A stretch of DNA of 64,000 nucleotides from Dendrocalamus latiflorus. Taxonomy: Eukaryota > Streptophyta > Magnoliopsida > Poales > Poaceae. Below, piece by piece: positions 22,771 through 35,069 of this stretch (its first letter is position 1; each line of letters begins with the position of its first letter). Under the pieces are notes generated by a model. The model ran no database searches and was not told the DNA's origin. It was given only the letters and a program-made list of their open reading frames with translations. The stretch spans positions 1,003,941 through 1,067,940 of the forward strand of contig CM029666.1 of NCBI GenBank assembly GCA_017311315.1. Direction: 5' to 3'. Made by a program: the position numbers and the translations under genes.

Positions 22771-25417
22771 GTGCTGAGCTGAGATTTGATTACGTCTTGG
22801 GCTATCTGGGCTAGACCATGACAATGTTACCCAGACTGGACTGAATTTATCCGAGCTGTATACTAGATATTTTTTTACACCCCCGGCTGAAGCCTACCCT
22901 GTTCGGGGTATGGCTCCGTCCCTGGGATAGGGCTGTGTATAGCAAAGTGGGAAGAGCTGTGGATCGTTGGATTTGGATTGACATTCAGTGGTCCAAAATG
23001 TGACTGTTTTTTGAAAAAATATCAGTGGAATGCTGCGTAGGCAGTCCCATGTGTAATTTCATGAGATGAGGTGCATGCCATGCGTGTTTCAGATTTCTCC
23101 TGTCATTCCCATCATCATAATTGCATTAATTGTATTTTTCATATAATCAAAAGAAAGAAAGAAAGAAAATAGTACTACTACCTGCGGAAAGAAAAGAAAA
23201 TAGTACTACTACCTGCGAGATCATTGTACACTAAAATTAAGCATGCAGCAGAAGCATCAGGTGAGATCAGATTGTTGAGCTACGGAAAACCAGGCAGACG
23301 TCAATCGAGACATTCTTTTTCTCGTACGAAAAGAACTAGAGTGGGAGTGAGGCTCCTTCAATGGAGTTCTCCTACTTGCATCGTCCTTTTGCTGCCATTG
23401 GAGTAATGGTGAGCTAAAAGGCCTTCCATGCATGTCTCTTGCAGTTGCATGCAGTGGACTTGGGGTTTCTTAATTAGGTTTTGGTTCCTTTCTGCTTGGA
23501 CTCAGTTGCCATGCAAATCTTGGCCAGAACCTTAAGATATGGTGCAGTGCAAGTTTAAATGTACTGCCCTGAAATTATTTATGAAACAACCACCATGCTG
23601 CGCCGTCCAATTCCGATCCGTAAGCTTTGTACATAGGATGATGGCCTTTTCGCTAAAAAAGAGAGAGACAAATTGATATTTGAAACTGGAAAAATCTGCA
23701 TGTACGAGACATGTCAATGCAAAATAGCTCATGTTATATGTGACTCCAAAACATGTTTACAGTGGCCAGGGCACACAAAATAATTAAGCTATAATATGTT
23801 CTGCAATGGCATATCTCGATCGGAGTCCAGACTTCTGATCACTGAATAAATATCAAGCAGCACATCTTTTTTTTCCTCGACTAAGCAGCATGCCATATGC
23901 AGCACATGCTAGAATTTTGTTTTAAAAAAAACTTAGATCCTTATTAGCTGCATCACCAGACACGATAAGCAAGCCTAATCCAAAAATGTCCCAAGAGGCC
24001 AACAAATTGATGTGATTTTTTATCGCAAAAAAAAAAGATGTGATTTTGTCCAGCCAGATCCAGTGAGGAAGGAAAGGAGAAAAGGATAGAAAGAGAATAT
24101 GTGGGTCCTGTTTGAAGGGTCAGCATGAGAAAAGGCTCTTATCTTTACTCAACAATTTGGAGGCTCAAAATTAAAAAAGGCACACTCTCTCTGTCTCTAT
24201 GTCGTCTCTTGACCCGAGTGTGCAATTTACAAACAGAAGAAAATGTTGTTCTCCACCAAAAAAACTTTGGTTGCCTGAAATGAAAAATGTTTCGAAATTA
24301 TGTTGCTGTTTCTTCCTTTAACCTTTCCTCCGGCGAACGAGTGTGGGACCGATTCCTGGGGTCTTCTGCTCTGTTGATTGACTGAACATTGTCTCCTCCT
24401 GTTGAAACTTTTCAGGAGAAAGCCCAAATGGTCACTAACTAGTACTTAGACTTGAGTTCTATCGAAATTGCCAACTTATTTTACCAGATGTATGTCTTTG
24501 TCAATGCTAGTTATGGTTACTTGACAGATCGAGGTGAACTAACAGATAAAATGTCGGTACTTATGAGACTCAATTGGGGGGGGGGGGGGGGGGGATTAGA
24601 GTGAACTGAATGTTACAAACCTTGAAAGTAGGAGTGAAATTTGGGATACATGGTAAGATATTCGTTTGGTTTGTCATAGCTTCATCTGACTGAATTTTCC
24701 CTTTGTACTTCGACTGATCCTGGACCTCCTTTGAGATGAGAGTAAAACACTGCGGGAATATCTATTTAAATCTTGATCTGGTACTAATAGTCTATTTCAT
24801 ACTTCAACACATTGCAATTAAACCGTGCAACTCTACTGCTCTTAAAACCTAGCGAAAAGCCCCTTGCCAACACTTTGCGGCTAGGGATGATACATGGTAG
24901 GTACTAGCCAGAAACCATTCCTTTTGTCATATCACTAGAAAGTGAGAACTTCAAATTCTTTATTTCTCCTTTTCAGTACTCCGTGCAAAAACCGTTCATT
25001 TCTGGAACTTAATTTGCTCCAAAAATATTCAAGACAAATCTTTTTTCATTACTATGAGCAATATAATTACATGGAGTTGGCTAGTCTTGGTAATCCTATG
25101 ATGTTACTACACGGTTAATTTCCTACGAGAGACTATTTTTTTTCATTTCTCCCGGTATACTGTCAACAGCTACTCAAATTTCTGTTGTTACCGAAATTCG
25201 AGCTGTACAGTACCAGATGATGATGATAATTGGGGAGGGGAATATTCTTGAGCTGGTGGACTACAGGGTGTAAGCTGGGAGAAATATTGAGCATATTTTG
25301 GGACGGAAGGTTGTGTAACAGTACAGCACAGAGGCAGCTAGATTTTTATTATATTTTTTGTCGTTGGTAGGGTACAAAGTATAGTAGTACCAATGTAGCA
25401 TCAACGATCAGTAGACG
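22771..25417. other. Intergenic stretch, no gene recognised
   Basis: Contains a direct duplication of AAATAGTACTACTACCTGCG at 23165-23217, a 19-base poly-G run at 24576-24594, and AT-rich DNA without coding signal. A GTGACTGTTTTTTGAAAAAA motif near 23000 resembles the MITE interior at 10146-10374. Confidence 0.4.
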
Positions 25418-25651
25418 GCCCTGTTTTTTTTTTTGTTTGCGTTTTTGATTTTGGCTTATAGTTTTAATATACGAGACAATTTCTTAAAACGGCTTCTTGA
25501 AACCACTTCTCTAAATTACTTTCTAAGCTCGCGCGTCATGTGCGTCATTCATTTCAGCGTCTCTGCTGTTCGTCATCATCTCAAAAAACGCAATAAAAAA
25601 TCAATAGTCGTAGCAAAAAACCATCCGGTACAATTCAAAAGAACATGCTCC
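25418..25651. mobile_element. MITE, GGCTGTTCTTTTCAG family, copy 2
   Basis: Starts GCCCTGTTTTTTTT and ends AAAAGAACATGCTCC; interior phrases (TTTTGGCTTATAG, GTAGCAAAAAACCAT) align with 13868-14110. More diverged than the other two copies. Confidence 0.45.
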
Positions 25652-27513
25652 TATTTGGTGCCTGGCCGGCCCCCGTGTGAGTGACTGTCGCCCATGCCTT
25701 TCATTTGCCTCCCTACCCCCCGATTTAAAACTTGGAATGAAGCCCAATCATTGGTGCCATAAAACTCTGCAAGGCAAGGGTGAAATTTGGGAACTCAACT
25801 GGTTTGTAGCTAATACTTTGGCAAGATTTTGCTCACATTGCTGTACTATCTTAGTTGGATGATGAAAGCCTTGAACGCATGAGTGACTAAAATGCTCCCA
25901 TTTTTTTTGTTTAAACATTAGTACTTGCAATTGTGACCCCCTAATGTTCGACAATATCTGAAAGCTTGAAATAATTCATGCAACATGCTTGTATCTTGCA
26001 TGCATTCACCTCTCCTATTAATCAAGTGGGAAGATTAATATCGCCCTACAACGAAATCTAAACGTGGAGTAGATAATAGATATGCATGTTAGACATTTTG
26101 CTCATGATCTAAGTTCCCAACTTGATTTGTCATGTCATGCCACCATACGACATCAAAAGAAAAACACTACAATGCCTAGCCCTCCAAAATGGGTAAGATC
26201 AAAATTGATGTCCAAATTGTAGTTGGATGCTTTGTCAGTTGTAGGTCATGGCATGTGACCCAGTAACTGTTCTAGATGGACCATATGGGGCTTATTTCAT
26301 CCATTTATGGTTTGGCACTCAACCCCAGCACATCAGTTTTTGCAATGTACTTCCATGGAGTATGTTTCTTTAATCTGATGGATATCATCATATTCTTGGG
26401 CACCATGATCAAAAACTGTCCACACAATTTTAAAGAGCTTGAGTGGCTGTCTTGTGCAAGTACTATTTGGATCAGTTGCATGGAAATCTTGTCTATCAAG
26501 GTCCATGCACAGGAAAGTGGGCTTTAGATGTTCCTCTTTTTTTTTTACAATGGTTCCTATAGTTATTACACTTGGATTAGTTTGAGTATATGTGGTAATT
26601 TTTAGTTTGTGTGCATATTTTTTAAAGTACATCTTGGAACTTGCTATTTTTTTTATTAGATGTGGGATTTGGGAATAGGCATAAAAATTTGAAACAACGC
26701 ATGTGAGTACGAGTCAATTTTCTCAATATTGTCTATGAAACGGATATAATAAAAAACTTCCATAGAATGAGAACATGTAAAATCATTTTACAACATAATT
26801 CACTGAAAAAAAATACTGAAAGTGTGGCTGGTTTACTAAAGACAACCCCTGTGACGGTAGAGCCCCTATTGGAACATGGGGAATTTCATGAGGTAGGAAA
26901 CGTGCATTCTCATTTGGTGTTTTCCTTTCTTCAACATTTTTATGGAAAAAATCTTGTGTCCAAGATAGGTTTTAGTTAATTTAAAATGTTGCATGTTTCA
27001 TCATATATTTTCAAATGCTAACGCCTATTTAGAATGTAGGAATTTCCTCACATTCCTATGTTAATTGAACTGCTTTGTGTGAAATGCTTGCATTCCAGAC
27101 ACGCCTCGAATGTTCATCAAGATTACAAAGTTGGCCCCCAAAAATACAAAATTGGGACATACCATTCGGTTTTCTAGGTGTAATTAAATTCAACAACTCT
27201 CTCCATTTAGAAATATATGGAATTTTAGAAAGCACGCAACCAGACTTTTTTTTAACTTTGACTAACTATATATAAAAAACTGTTTAGATTGGTCAAATGA
27301 AAATGATATCATCAAATTAGTTATAAAAAATATTTCCATAATATAATAATTTTATATTTTAATGGCCATATTTACATATAAAGTGGTAGTCAAAGTTGCA
27401 TATTTGAGACAGCGTCGATGTCCAAAACAGCATACATTCTTGACCAGAGAGAGTAGAGTGCTATACCTAGAATCTGAATAAGATACACTCATCTATTGCC
27501 AAAAACTGTTTGG
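25652..27513. other. Intergenic stretch, no gene recognised
   Basis: AT-rich DNA with short frames on both strands that carry no recognisable motif. A segment at 27250-27420 resembles the interior of Stowaway-type MITEs (TTAGATTGGTCAAATG, ATATTTGAGACAGCGTCGATG) but lacks clear ends. Confidence 0.4.
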
Positions 27514-27515
27514 TA

Positions 27516-27728
27516 CTCCCCGGTTTCATAATACTTGGTATTTTTCACTTTGACTAGTCAGACTTGGTAATCTCCAATCAATAATATTTTTCTAAGTATT
27601 TAGATTGTTAGATTTATCGTAAAAAATACTTTCGTAATACTATATTTTCACGATACCATTAACGTAAAATTCGCAGTTAGAGTTTAAACCTGGAGACTAA
27701 GGGTGTCGAGTATTTAAAACAGAGGGAG
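27516..27728. mobile_element. Stowaway-like MITE
   Basis: The 213-base element starts CTCCCCGGTTTCATAATACT and, in reverse, CTCCCTCTGTTTTAAATACT. It is flanked by TA on both sides (27514-27515, 27729-27730), the mariner/Stowaway target. It lies about 600 bases before the presumed PSS1 transcription start. Confidence 0.85.
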
Positions 27729-28099
27729 TAAATTACAAGCTATGGTACTATATTCACTTGCAATTTGAAACTTTGAAATAAAAAAAAATTCCAAGTGCCG
27801 CCGAGGCTATGTTTTAACAAGCCCAGTTGGCACTCGAAAAGGGAGTTGAATACTATATTTTCGCAATATCATATTATCATGTAAGTTTGGTTTTGGCGTC
27901 TCGTGTGTAAATCAAGGTGGCACCTTTATGGTGGGTCCCACTGGTAAGAGGGAGAAACGAGCATCAACCGTTGGAGTGGCGAAACGATCCTCGTAATACA
28001 TAAAAAAAACTGCTCTCTTTCTCTCTCTCTCTCCTCTTCTTTTTTTTTCTTTGTTCTTGACAAACTGTTCCCTTTCTCTCTCTTCTTTTCTTTGACCAT

Positions 28100-28298
28100 C
28101 TCTCTCTCTTCTTATAAGAAGATTCTCAGGCCTAGACTTCACCCACCATTCTTCATATCATCTCTCTCTCTCTCTCTAGAGCAGGAAAGAAGAAAAAGAA
28201 AGCCAAAAGAACAAGAGAATCCCTCCATCGCTTTCGACGGCCAAGATCTCCTCCACGGGGGATCGTACGGGCGACACGGGGTTGTCGCTTTCCTCCAC
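28100..28298 (+). promoter_or_regulatory. Presumed core promoter and leader exon of the PSS1 gene
   Basis: A long CT-rich tract (28010-28120) precedes TATAAG at 28123-28128, followed by further CT repeats and GC-rich leader sequence. A possible donor (CAC|GTAGGT, GT at 28299-28300) pairs with the acceptor TTTTACAG ending at 29851, placing a 1.55 kb intron in the 5' UTR. The intron begins with about 400 bases of GC-rich DNA. CT-rich promoters and leader introns are common for plant housekeeping genes. The start site and this intron are inferred from sequence only. Confidence 0.4.
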
Positions 28299-29876
28299 GT
28301 AGGTGTCTTTCTTTCTCCTCTTCTCCATGTTCGCATCGGCATCTCCTCTCCATTGGGGTGGCACCGCTGCCCGGTCGGCCTGCCGGGCAAGGAGAGGACG
28401 GCGAGGAGGTCTGGTCATCTGAGAGGATGACGCGGGAGAGCGGGGCAGGGACCTTCGGGCGGCGGAGCTGCTCGCCGGTGAAGAGGCGGAGGAGCCTCGG
28501 AGGACACTGGGCGGACGCGGTGGTGGCGGCGGTGACGACGATGCCGTGGGCGTAGAAGAGGGTGTGGCGGGAGGGGGCCAGGTGGTGGCCCCAGGGGAGG
28601 TGGGAGCGGTGGAGACGGCGGAGAAGGAGGTGGAAGAGCGCCTCAGAGAAGAAGAGGCGGAGGAGGAGGGGCGGCGTGGGGAGGAGGAGAGCGGAAGGCA
28701 AACTAGCAACCCTATTTTTGTTGTTTGGGTTTTTTTGGGGTTTCTGCCATTGACGGTTATCGTAGTTCCTGAAACGGTTCCTTTTTGGGTGCCTTTTTGA
28801 GTGAATTCTTGTGGTGCTTTTTGATACGTTCCTGGGAGTTCTGATAGGAACTGAGGTGGTATCTTGAGGCCAAAGCGTCTGGGACTCATCAAAATGCTAC
28901 CTTTCCAATGTCTCCTATCGTTCTTGCCCAAATACATTCTCAAGGCATTTGCTTGCATTCTTATTCTTGTTTCATTTAGCTGCGTTGCGTTGCGTTGCTC
29001 TACGAAGACCCAATCTTTCCTGTTTATTTATCAGCATTGAGAAAAACGAAGCCTATATCTGTCTATTTCAATTCCTTGATGTGCATTTGAGGGCCCTTTT
29101 ATGCGTGGAAATCACCAACAGATTTCATCCGATTTGATGTGCGCATCTCTAATTCCCAACTTTTGCTGCATTGGAAAAGCTGCTGCTTTTAGCTTTTGTG
29201 TTTTCTTAATTTGGAGGTGTACGGCTACCCTGTTGGACCTAATTATTTCTACAGTAGTTAAAACATGGTGCTTTATTTCTTTTGAATTGTTTCTTTTTTG
29301 CCTCCTTTTTAAGTACAAATGTATTTTCTTTTTCTTCCCTTGCCTTTTGCTGCTTCATGTTTCGTCTCTTATGCTCTCATGTAGCCTTTGATTGCAGCAG
29401 AGCACCCTTTTTGTTATTTTGGAATAACCAGAGCCACACAAGGTATAGGCATTGCTATAGGCACCTCACAAGTTCACCTAGCTGGAATGCTGCTTGAACC
29501 ATTTTGGAGATAAGTAGCTGCAGTTTGTGGAAACCCAGTGATCATTTGCTATGGATGCCTCAATAGTATAGCTTGATGTGTTTATGTCAAATTTTGATTT
29601 TTGTTTGAAGTGTTTATTTCCAGATGTGCTGGACAATTTCTTGTTGTCCACTTGTAGCTACTGGTTTGTTTCCTTGGCCTAAGTAGTACATTATTCAGTT
29701 GTTAGTTGTTTGTCTCATTGGATGTTGTGCATCTTTAGCAAGGTTTGGAAAAATACATGGTACTCTCTTTCAGGAAGAGTGGTATCATTTGATTCTTCTT
29801 GAAGGTCAGTAAGATTTTGTATTCTCATATGCTACTATGGATATTTTACAGATAGTAAATTACCAAGGTTATTACC

Positions 29877-32800
29877 ATGGAGGTCAATGGTCATCACAAA
29901 CCTAGAAGAGAATATATTGTCAGAGAGTGCAATGGTGTAAAACCACTCAATAATTTTGGTGAAGTTGATCCGTGGACAGCATGGGCATACAAACCACGGA
30001 CGATCTCGTTGTTGCTGATGGGAACATGCTTGTTGATGTGAGCTCAGCTCAATATCTTTTACCTGTAGAATTATTTCGAGGTCTCCAAAAGGCATTTCTT
30101 ATAATGAAGATGTTAATGTATTGCTGATGATTGACCTACTGCGGCATTTTTACCAATGTTAGGATTGCTACAAAAAATACTTTAGAATTGCACAAGTGCT
30201 GTATGTTTAATGGAGGATTGTTTTATGTTTTTTTATCAGCTGGGCAAGTGGTGCTCTTGATCCAGAAAGAAGTTTCTCTGCTGATCGAGTCTCATCTGTT
30301 AAAAGGTATTCCACTTATTAAAAATGATTATTTTCCTAAGCACTCACCAATTGGATATCTGTTAGTCAATATCGCTTGATAGGGATAACAATTTTCAGGG
30401 ACTGATGTTCTATTGCTTGCTTTGCATCTCTTTTTATTATGAAGCTTCATCTACTCTACACTCACTACTTGTTTACCATTGTTTTTCTCAGTCTTTTATC
30501 CGCTGATTGTCATCTTAAGGAGAATTTCTGACTCATATGTTCCTCTCTTGTCAACAGGGGTGTCTTCGCAATGATTGCTGTTTTTTTGGCTTATTCTTTT
30601 CTTCAGGCGCCTTCTACGTGAGTTACAGAAACTCTTTATCCTAACTACGTGATTATGGCATGGATGGGCATGTAGTTATAATAAGGATACTACACACTGC
30701 TATGGAACAAAAGGAGAATGTATTTATAAATGTTTAATGTTCTATTTCAACCTTTCAATATCTTTTAGTTTGTTAGTGTGATTGAGAGAATTTTCTCCTT
30801 TAACTTGATATGTTAAATTTATAAAAGAATCCAAGAGCAGTCCCACCCAACCCCCTCTGCTTCATCACAGCCTTCTCTATCAAATTAGTTTCTGTGGTTT
30901 AATGCAAACATTTATTGACATTTACTTCCCCTATGATTCAGTGTACTCATTAGACCACATCCTGCCATTTGGCGGCTGGTCCATGGGATGGCAGTTGTTT
31001 ACCTTGTTGCCCTCACCTTTTTGCTTTTCCAGGTAAGTACAATTTCTTTTTATTAATCTTGTTTAAAAATGTTTCATTTTATTTGATTTATATCTCTTTA
31101 ACAAAACCGTATCATTATTAACTGCTTCACACATTGCTAATGAATGGCATAAAAGTCTCTTGTCTCAGTTTCTTGCTTGGCATAGGGAATTTCATTGTGC
31201 CAATACTTCAGGTCGTTCTTCATTTCCAACTAAATATAAGCCTTTGCTTGGTAATTGGAATATCTGATGGAGCATATTGACAACATAACATAAGAGTACC
31301 AATGCCAAGTGTAATAGTACAACTTGAAAGTTAATATAGATCAATTTGAAAATTGATGATTTAAGAGAGTAAGACGCAATAGGGAAACAAGGGTCAGAAT
31401 ATCCCATTTTTGAGTCACCCTGATAGCTTGTGTACGCAGTAGGAAACTTCCCAGATAGCATGGTGTCATGTTCAGGTATCATTCCTACAGGTAGCCAAAA
31501 TGCCAACAAAAAGTTGTCAACTCTTATACACTTTCTTTTTTTTTTAAAAAAAAGAGAGTAATAGCGGACTCTTCTAAGTACATCTGAAGCGAAAAAATAT
31601 TTCAGTCCGAATTTAATTGTCTAGTATATCACTTTATTTGTAGTTAGAGAAGTGTACCATTGCTTTAATATGATTTGTTCCATATCTTTTACTCTAGTGC
31701 TATTGCTATCTATTATGCTGTTTTTTTGGGTGAATATTTCATCCTAATCAGATAAAACAAGGGTTCAACAAGTTAGAATTCAGTGGCAAAGACAATAAAA
31801 AAAGAGTAAGAAAAACTATAATTAGCATGGCATTTCATATTTTTCTTTTACTTAATTTTGCAGACTCGTGATAACGCTAGGCAATTTATGAAGTATCTTC
31901 ACCCTGATCTTGGTGTAGGTAATGCAGTTGAGACTGTTGATTTAATTTTCTATATCTGATCTAATATTGGAGATTTATGTGGTTGAAGATATTCTTATTT
32001 GCTTACCTACATTTGAGCAGAATTACCTGAAAGATCTTACGGAACTGACTGCCGTATATATGTACCTGATCATCCAAAAAGCAGGTTTAACAATGTTTAT
32101 GTATGATGACTTCATTCACCAACCTACTTCCTTTTTTTGTTCAATTTGATTTGTCTTATTTCTCCAATTGAGCACAGTATTGGAGATGCTTCAAGTTACT
32201 GACTTGAATATAGGTTTCTCTAGGAGATCCTTTTTGATGAGTTTGTTATTGCCCATATTCTTGGATGGTGGGGAAAGGCTATAATGATACGAAACCAACC
32301 ACTTTTATGGGTGTTATCAATTGGCTTTGAGCTAATGGAGGTATGCATTCTTTTATCTTATGTGCTCAATTTCCTTTTGACTTCTGCATTTGAATTTAGC
32401 TTCCTTACGGAGTGTTATATGCACTGCAGCTCACTTTTCGTCATATGTTGCCAAATTTCAACGAGTGTTGGTGGGATAGCATTGTCTTGGACATATTGAT
32501 CTGCAATTGGTTTGGTGAGATTTTTATGTGGTTTTCAATACTTTTTCTATATAAAATACCTCTCTTTGGTTTGAAGTTTGAACTAAATACATTTGTTTAT
32601 CACATATCAGAATCAACATTCTGTTCCATGTCTTTATTGCCTCATTTGCAACACAGTTTACCTGTAGTATAATGCTGATGGAGTTTCATCCTCTGATTCC
32701 TTGAAGACCTCAATCTGCAATGTGTACCTCAATACATAAAGTAAAAGTTATTCATGGAAACAACTATGTTTTCCATTAATCCACTGAACTCTTTTGCTTA

Positions 32801-35069
32801 TTGCAAAGAGGGGAGATGTTTTTTTTTCTGTAGTTTCGTGAGGTATTACTTATCCTTTGGATGAGGACCAAAGCTGTGTTATTTTGTTTGGAATTGCACA
32901 GGATGAACTGCTTTTTTTAAATGCTAAGACATTGACGCCATTAAAGTTTAGAGACCGTTTCCATGCATATTTCTGCCATTACTGGTAATGCTTGGTATTC
33001 CTCGTAGTCTTGTATTTGTTTATTCTTGTGGGCTGCATCATCTATGTATGTATGTTTTGTTTAAGTACTAGAGTGATCGTGGCATAGTTTAGCCATTTAC
33101 ATTTACATGCTATGTTTCACCTCTTGTTGACTGGGGCAATTTTATCTGCGATTCAGGTATTTGGGCTGGAATGAAGACTGTGAGATACTTTGATGGGAGG
33201 ACATATGAATGGGTTGGTTTGAGCCGCCAGCCCAATATTATCAGTAAGGTATGTTAATTGGATGTTTAGGCAAATGAGCTGCCCAGCAAAGCATGTAGGG
33301 GCATTGAATTTTTCTTTCTTTTAACCCTTGTCCCCATTTTGGTGGATATTCCTCTTTAAGGAAGGGAGCATGTTTCTCTTTCCAGTTGTATGTGCTGTTT
33401 TATCCTAACTCAGTATAATTGTAAGGTGATTTAGGTCCAGGGCTGTGGGATTTACTGAGAAACCAAAACAAAATTCCTCTATGTTCTGACTATTAAAATA
33501 ATTCCTTTGCTGTTCTGGACTACTTTAAGTACACGCCCAAGCTTTTCTGTGCAAAAGCTCACATTGTATCATTTAAAATGGATTATCTGCAAAGGTGCCA
33601 CCTAAGTAACATTATTATCTTGGTACACTGACCAGCAACAAATGTTAGTATTAATCTTGATTAATTTTTTGTTAATATTGGGACACTCCAGAGTTTCAGT
33701 TTTAAGGAACAAGCATTTTGCTCACAACACAGTAATACTCACATACCTTCATACTTTCCATTCACAGAACCGATATATTAGTGGACTGCTAGCCCAATAT
33801 TTAGCTTACCATTAGTTACCTGTAATTGAGGTACAAAACAAATTTCAGCAATATTTAGCTTACTTTTAGTTACCTGTAATACAGGTATAAAATGAATTTC
33901 AGCTTGATGTTTATGCCTTGGCAAGTCCTTTTTTGTATGTTTTCTTTTATGTGTATTGAAACGATCAGCCTGTGTAGGTTATATTGTAGTGTGCCATATT
34001 ATCTATTTATCTCCAACGTTAATTTTTCTATATGAAGTTCTATGTTGATGTGTATATCTGAAACTGTCAGCTTTTTTATTCTTAATATTGTGAGCCTTTC
34101 TCATGAGTTTATTTATTTCACCTTTTGCTTCTCCTTAGGTGAAAAGGACACTAGGTCAGTTCACACCAGCGCAGTGGGACAAAGATGAGTGGTACCCTCT
34201 GCTTGGCCCTTGGAGATTCATCCAAGTGCTGAGCCTTTGTATTGTTTTCATGACTGTCGAACTTAACACATTCTTTCTCAAATTCTGCCTTTGGATTCCT
34301 CCCCGAAATCCCTTGATTGTCTACCGATTGATCCTTTGGTGGTTAATTGCAATACCAACCATCCGTGAGTACAATACATACTTGCAAGACAGGTACAATT
34401 TTGAACTAACTGCCTTCAAACTTTACAGACAGACTTTGTAGTAAATCATGCATGATTTGGATGACTTAACTCCCCACACATGTCATCATTATTGCTTTTC
34501 CAAGAGCAGAAATTTTGGGTTTTCTTGGGCTCACCGTGCTTCCTGTTAACTGTTACTACTTGACATGCTACATGACAGTGCACACGTGCGACTATAGTTG
34601 GCAAGCCTACTAGATAATGGTTGCACGTGAACTGTGCGTAATAGTATCAGATTAGAAGTGTGCAATAACATCCATAGCCCATGTAATTTGGCTATCAGTT
34701 CTCACAAATACAGGGAGACAGTCTTGCTAGAAGTACTCATATTACGTGATAAATGATTTCAGGAAACCTGTTAAAAAGGTGGGATCTTTCTGTTGGCTTT
34801 CCCTGGCTATATGCATTCTAGAGCTTCTAATCTGTATCAAGTTTGGACATGGTGAGTGCTACACTGCTACTCCGATTTCTTGGAGCTTATAAGTAATCTT
34901 TACCTCCTTCAAGCATGCTGACCACGTTGGCTCCTGAACAGGTCTCTTTCCAAAGTCAATGCCATCATGGTTGATCATATTCTGGACAACGGTGGCCTTG
35001 TTTCTTGTGATCTTCCTTCTTGTGTGGACTTGGAAAATTTACCGTACAGTGATAAGAAAAAGGCTATGA
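29877..35069 (+). CDS. PSS1: Phosphatidylserine synthase, base-exchange type (PSS1)
   Basis: Twelve coding exons join in frame: 29877-30037, 30240-30305, 30558-30617, 30942-31032, 31864-31918, 32021-32100, 32224-32340, 32430-32514, 33157-33248, 34139-34392, 34763-34851 and 34942-35069. All boundaries are GT-AG. The 425-aa product matches plant PSS1 in length. It makes phosphatidylserine in the endoplasmic reticulum by exchanging the head group of an existing phospholipid for serine, despite the common CDP-diacylglycerol name. Visible family sequence includes [17 protein letters not shown] (31-47), [12 protein letters not shown] (100-111), GWWGKA (185-190), [20 protein letters not shown] (220-239) and [12 protein letters not shown]. 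Hydrophobic helices lie at about 43-60, 76-93, 106-125 and 392-418, with others between. The C-terminal tail is basic (RTVIRKRL). The start is the first ATG after the acceptor at 29851. No damage is seen. Confidence 0.96.

Noticed and set aside
28176..28958. A 260-codon minus-strand frame that might be a divergent gene
   Set aside because: It lies in the GC-rich presumed leader intron of PSS1, is Ser/Pro/Arg-rich and has no recognised domain. Kept only as an observation.
34362..34441. Splice donor CC|GTGAGT at 34365 in PSS1 exon 10
   Set aside because: Using it would remove the conserved [10 protein letters not shown] segment and break the frame to exon 11; the donor at 34393 keeps both.
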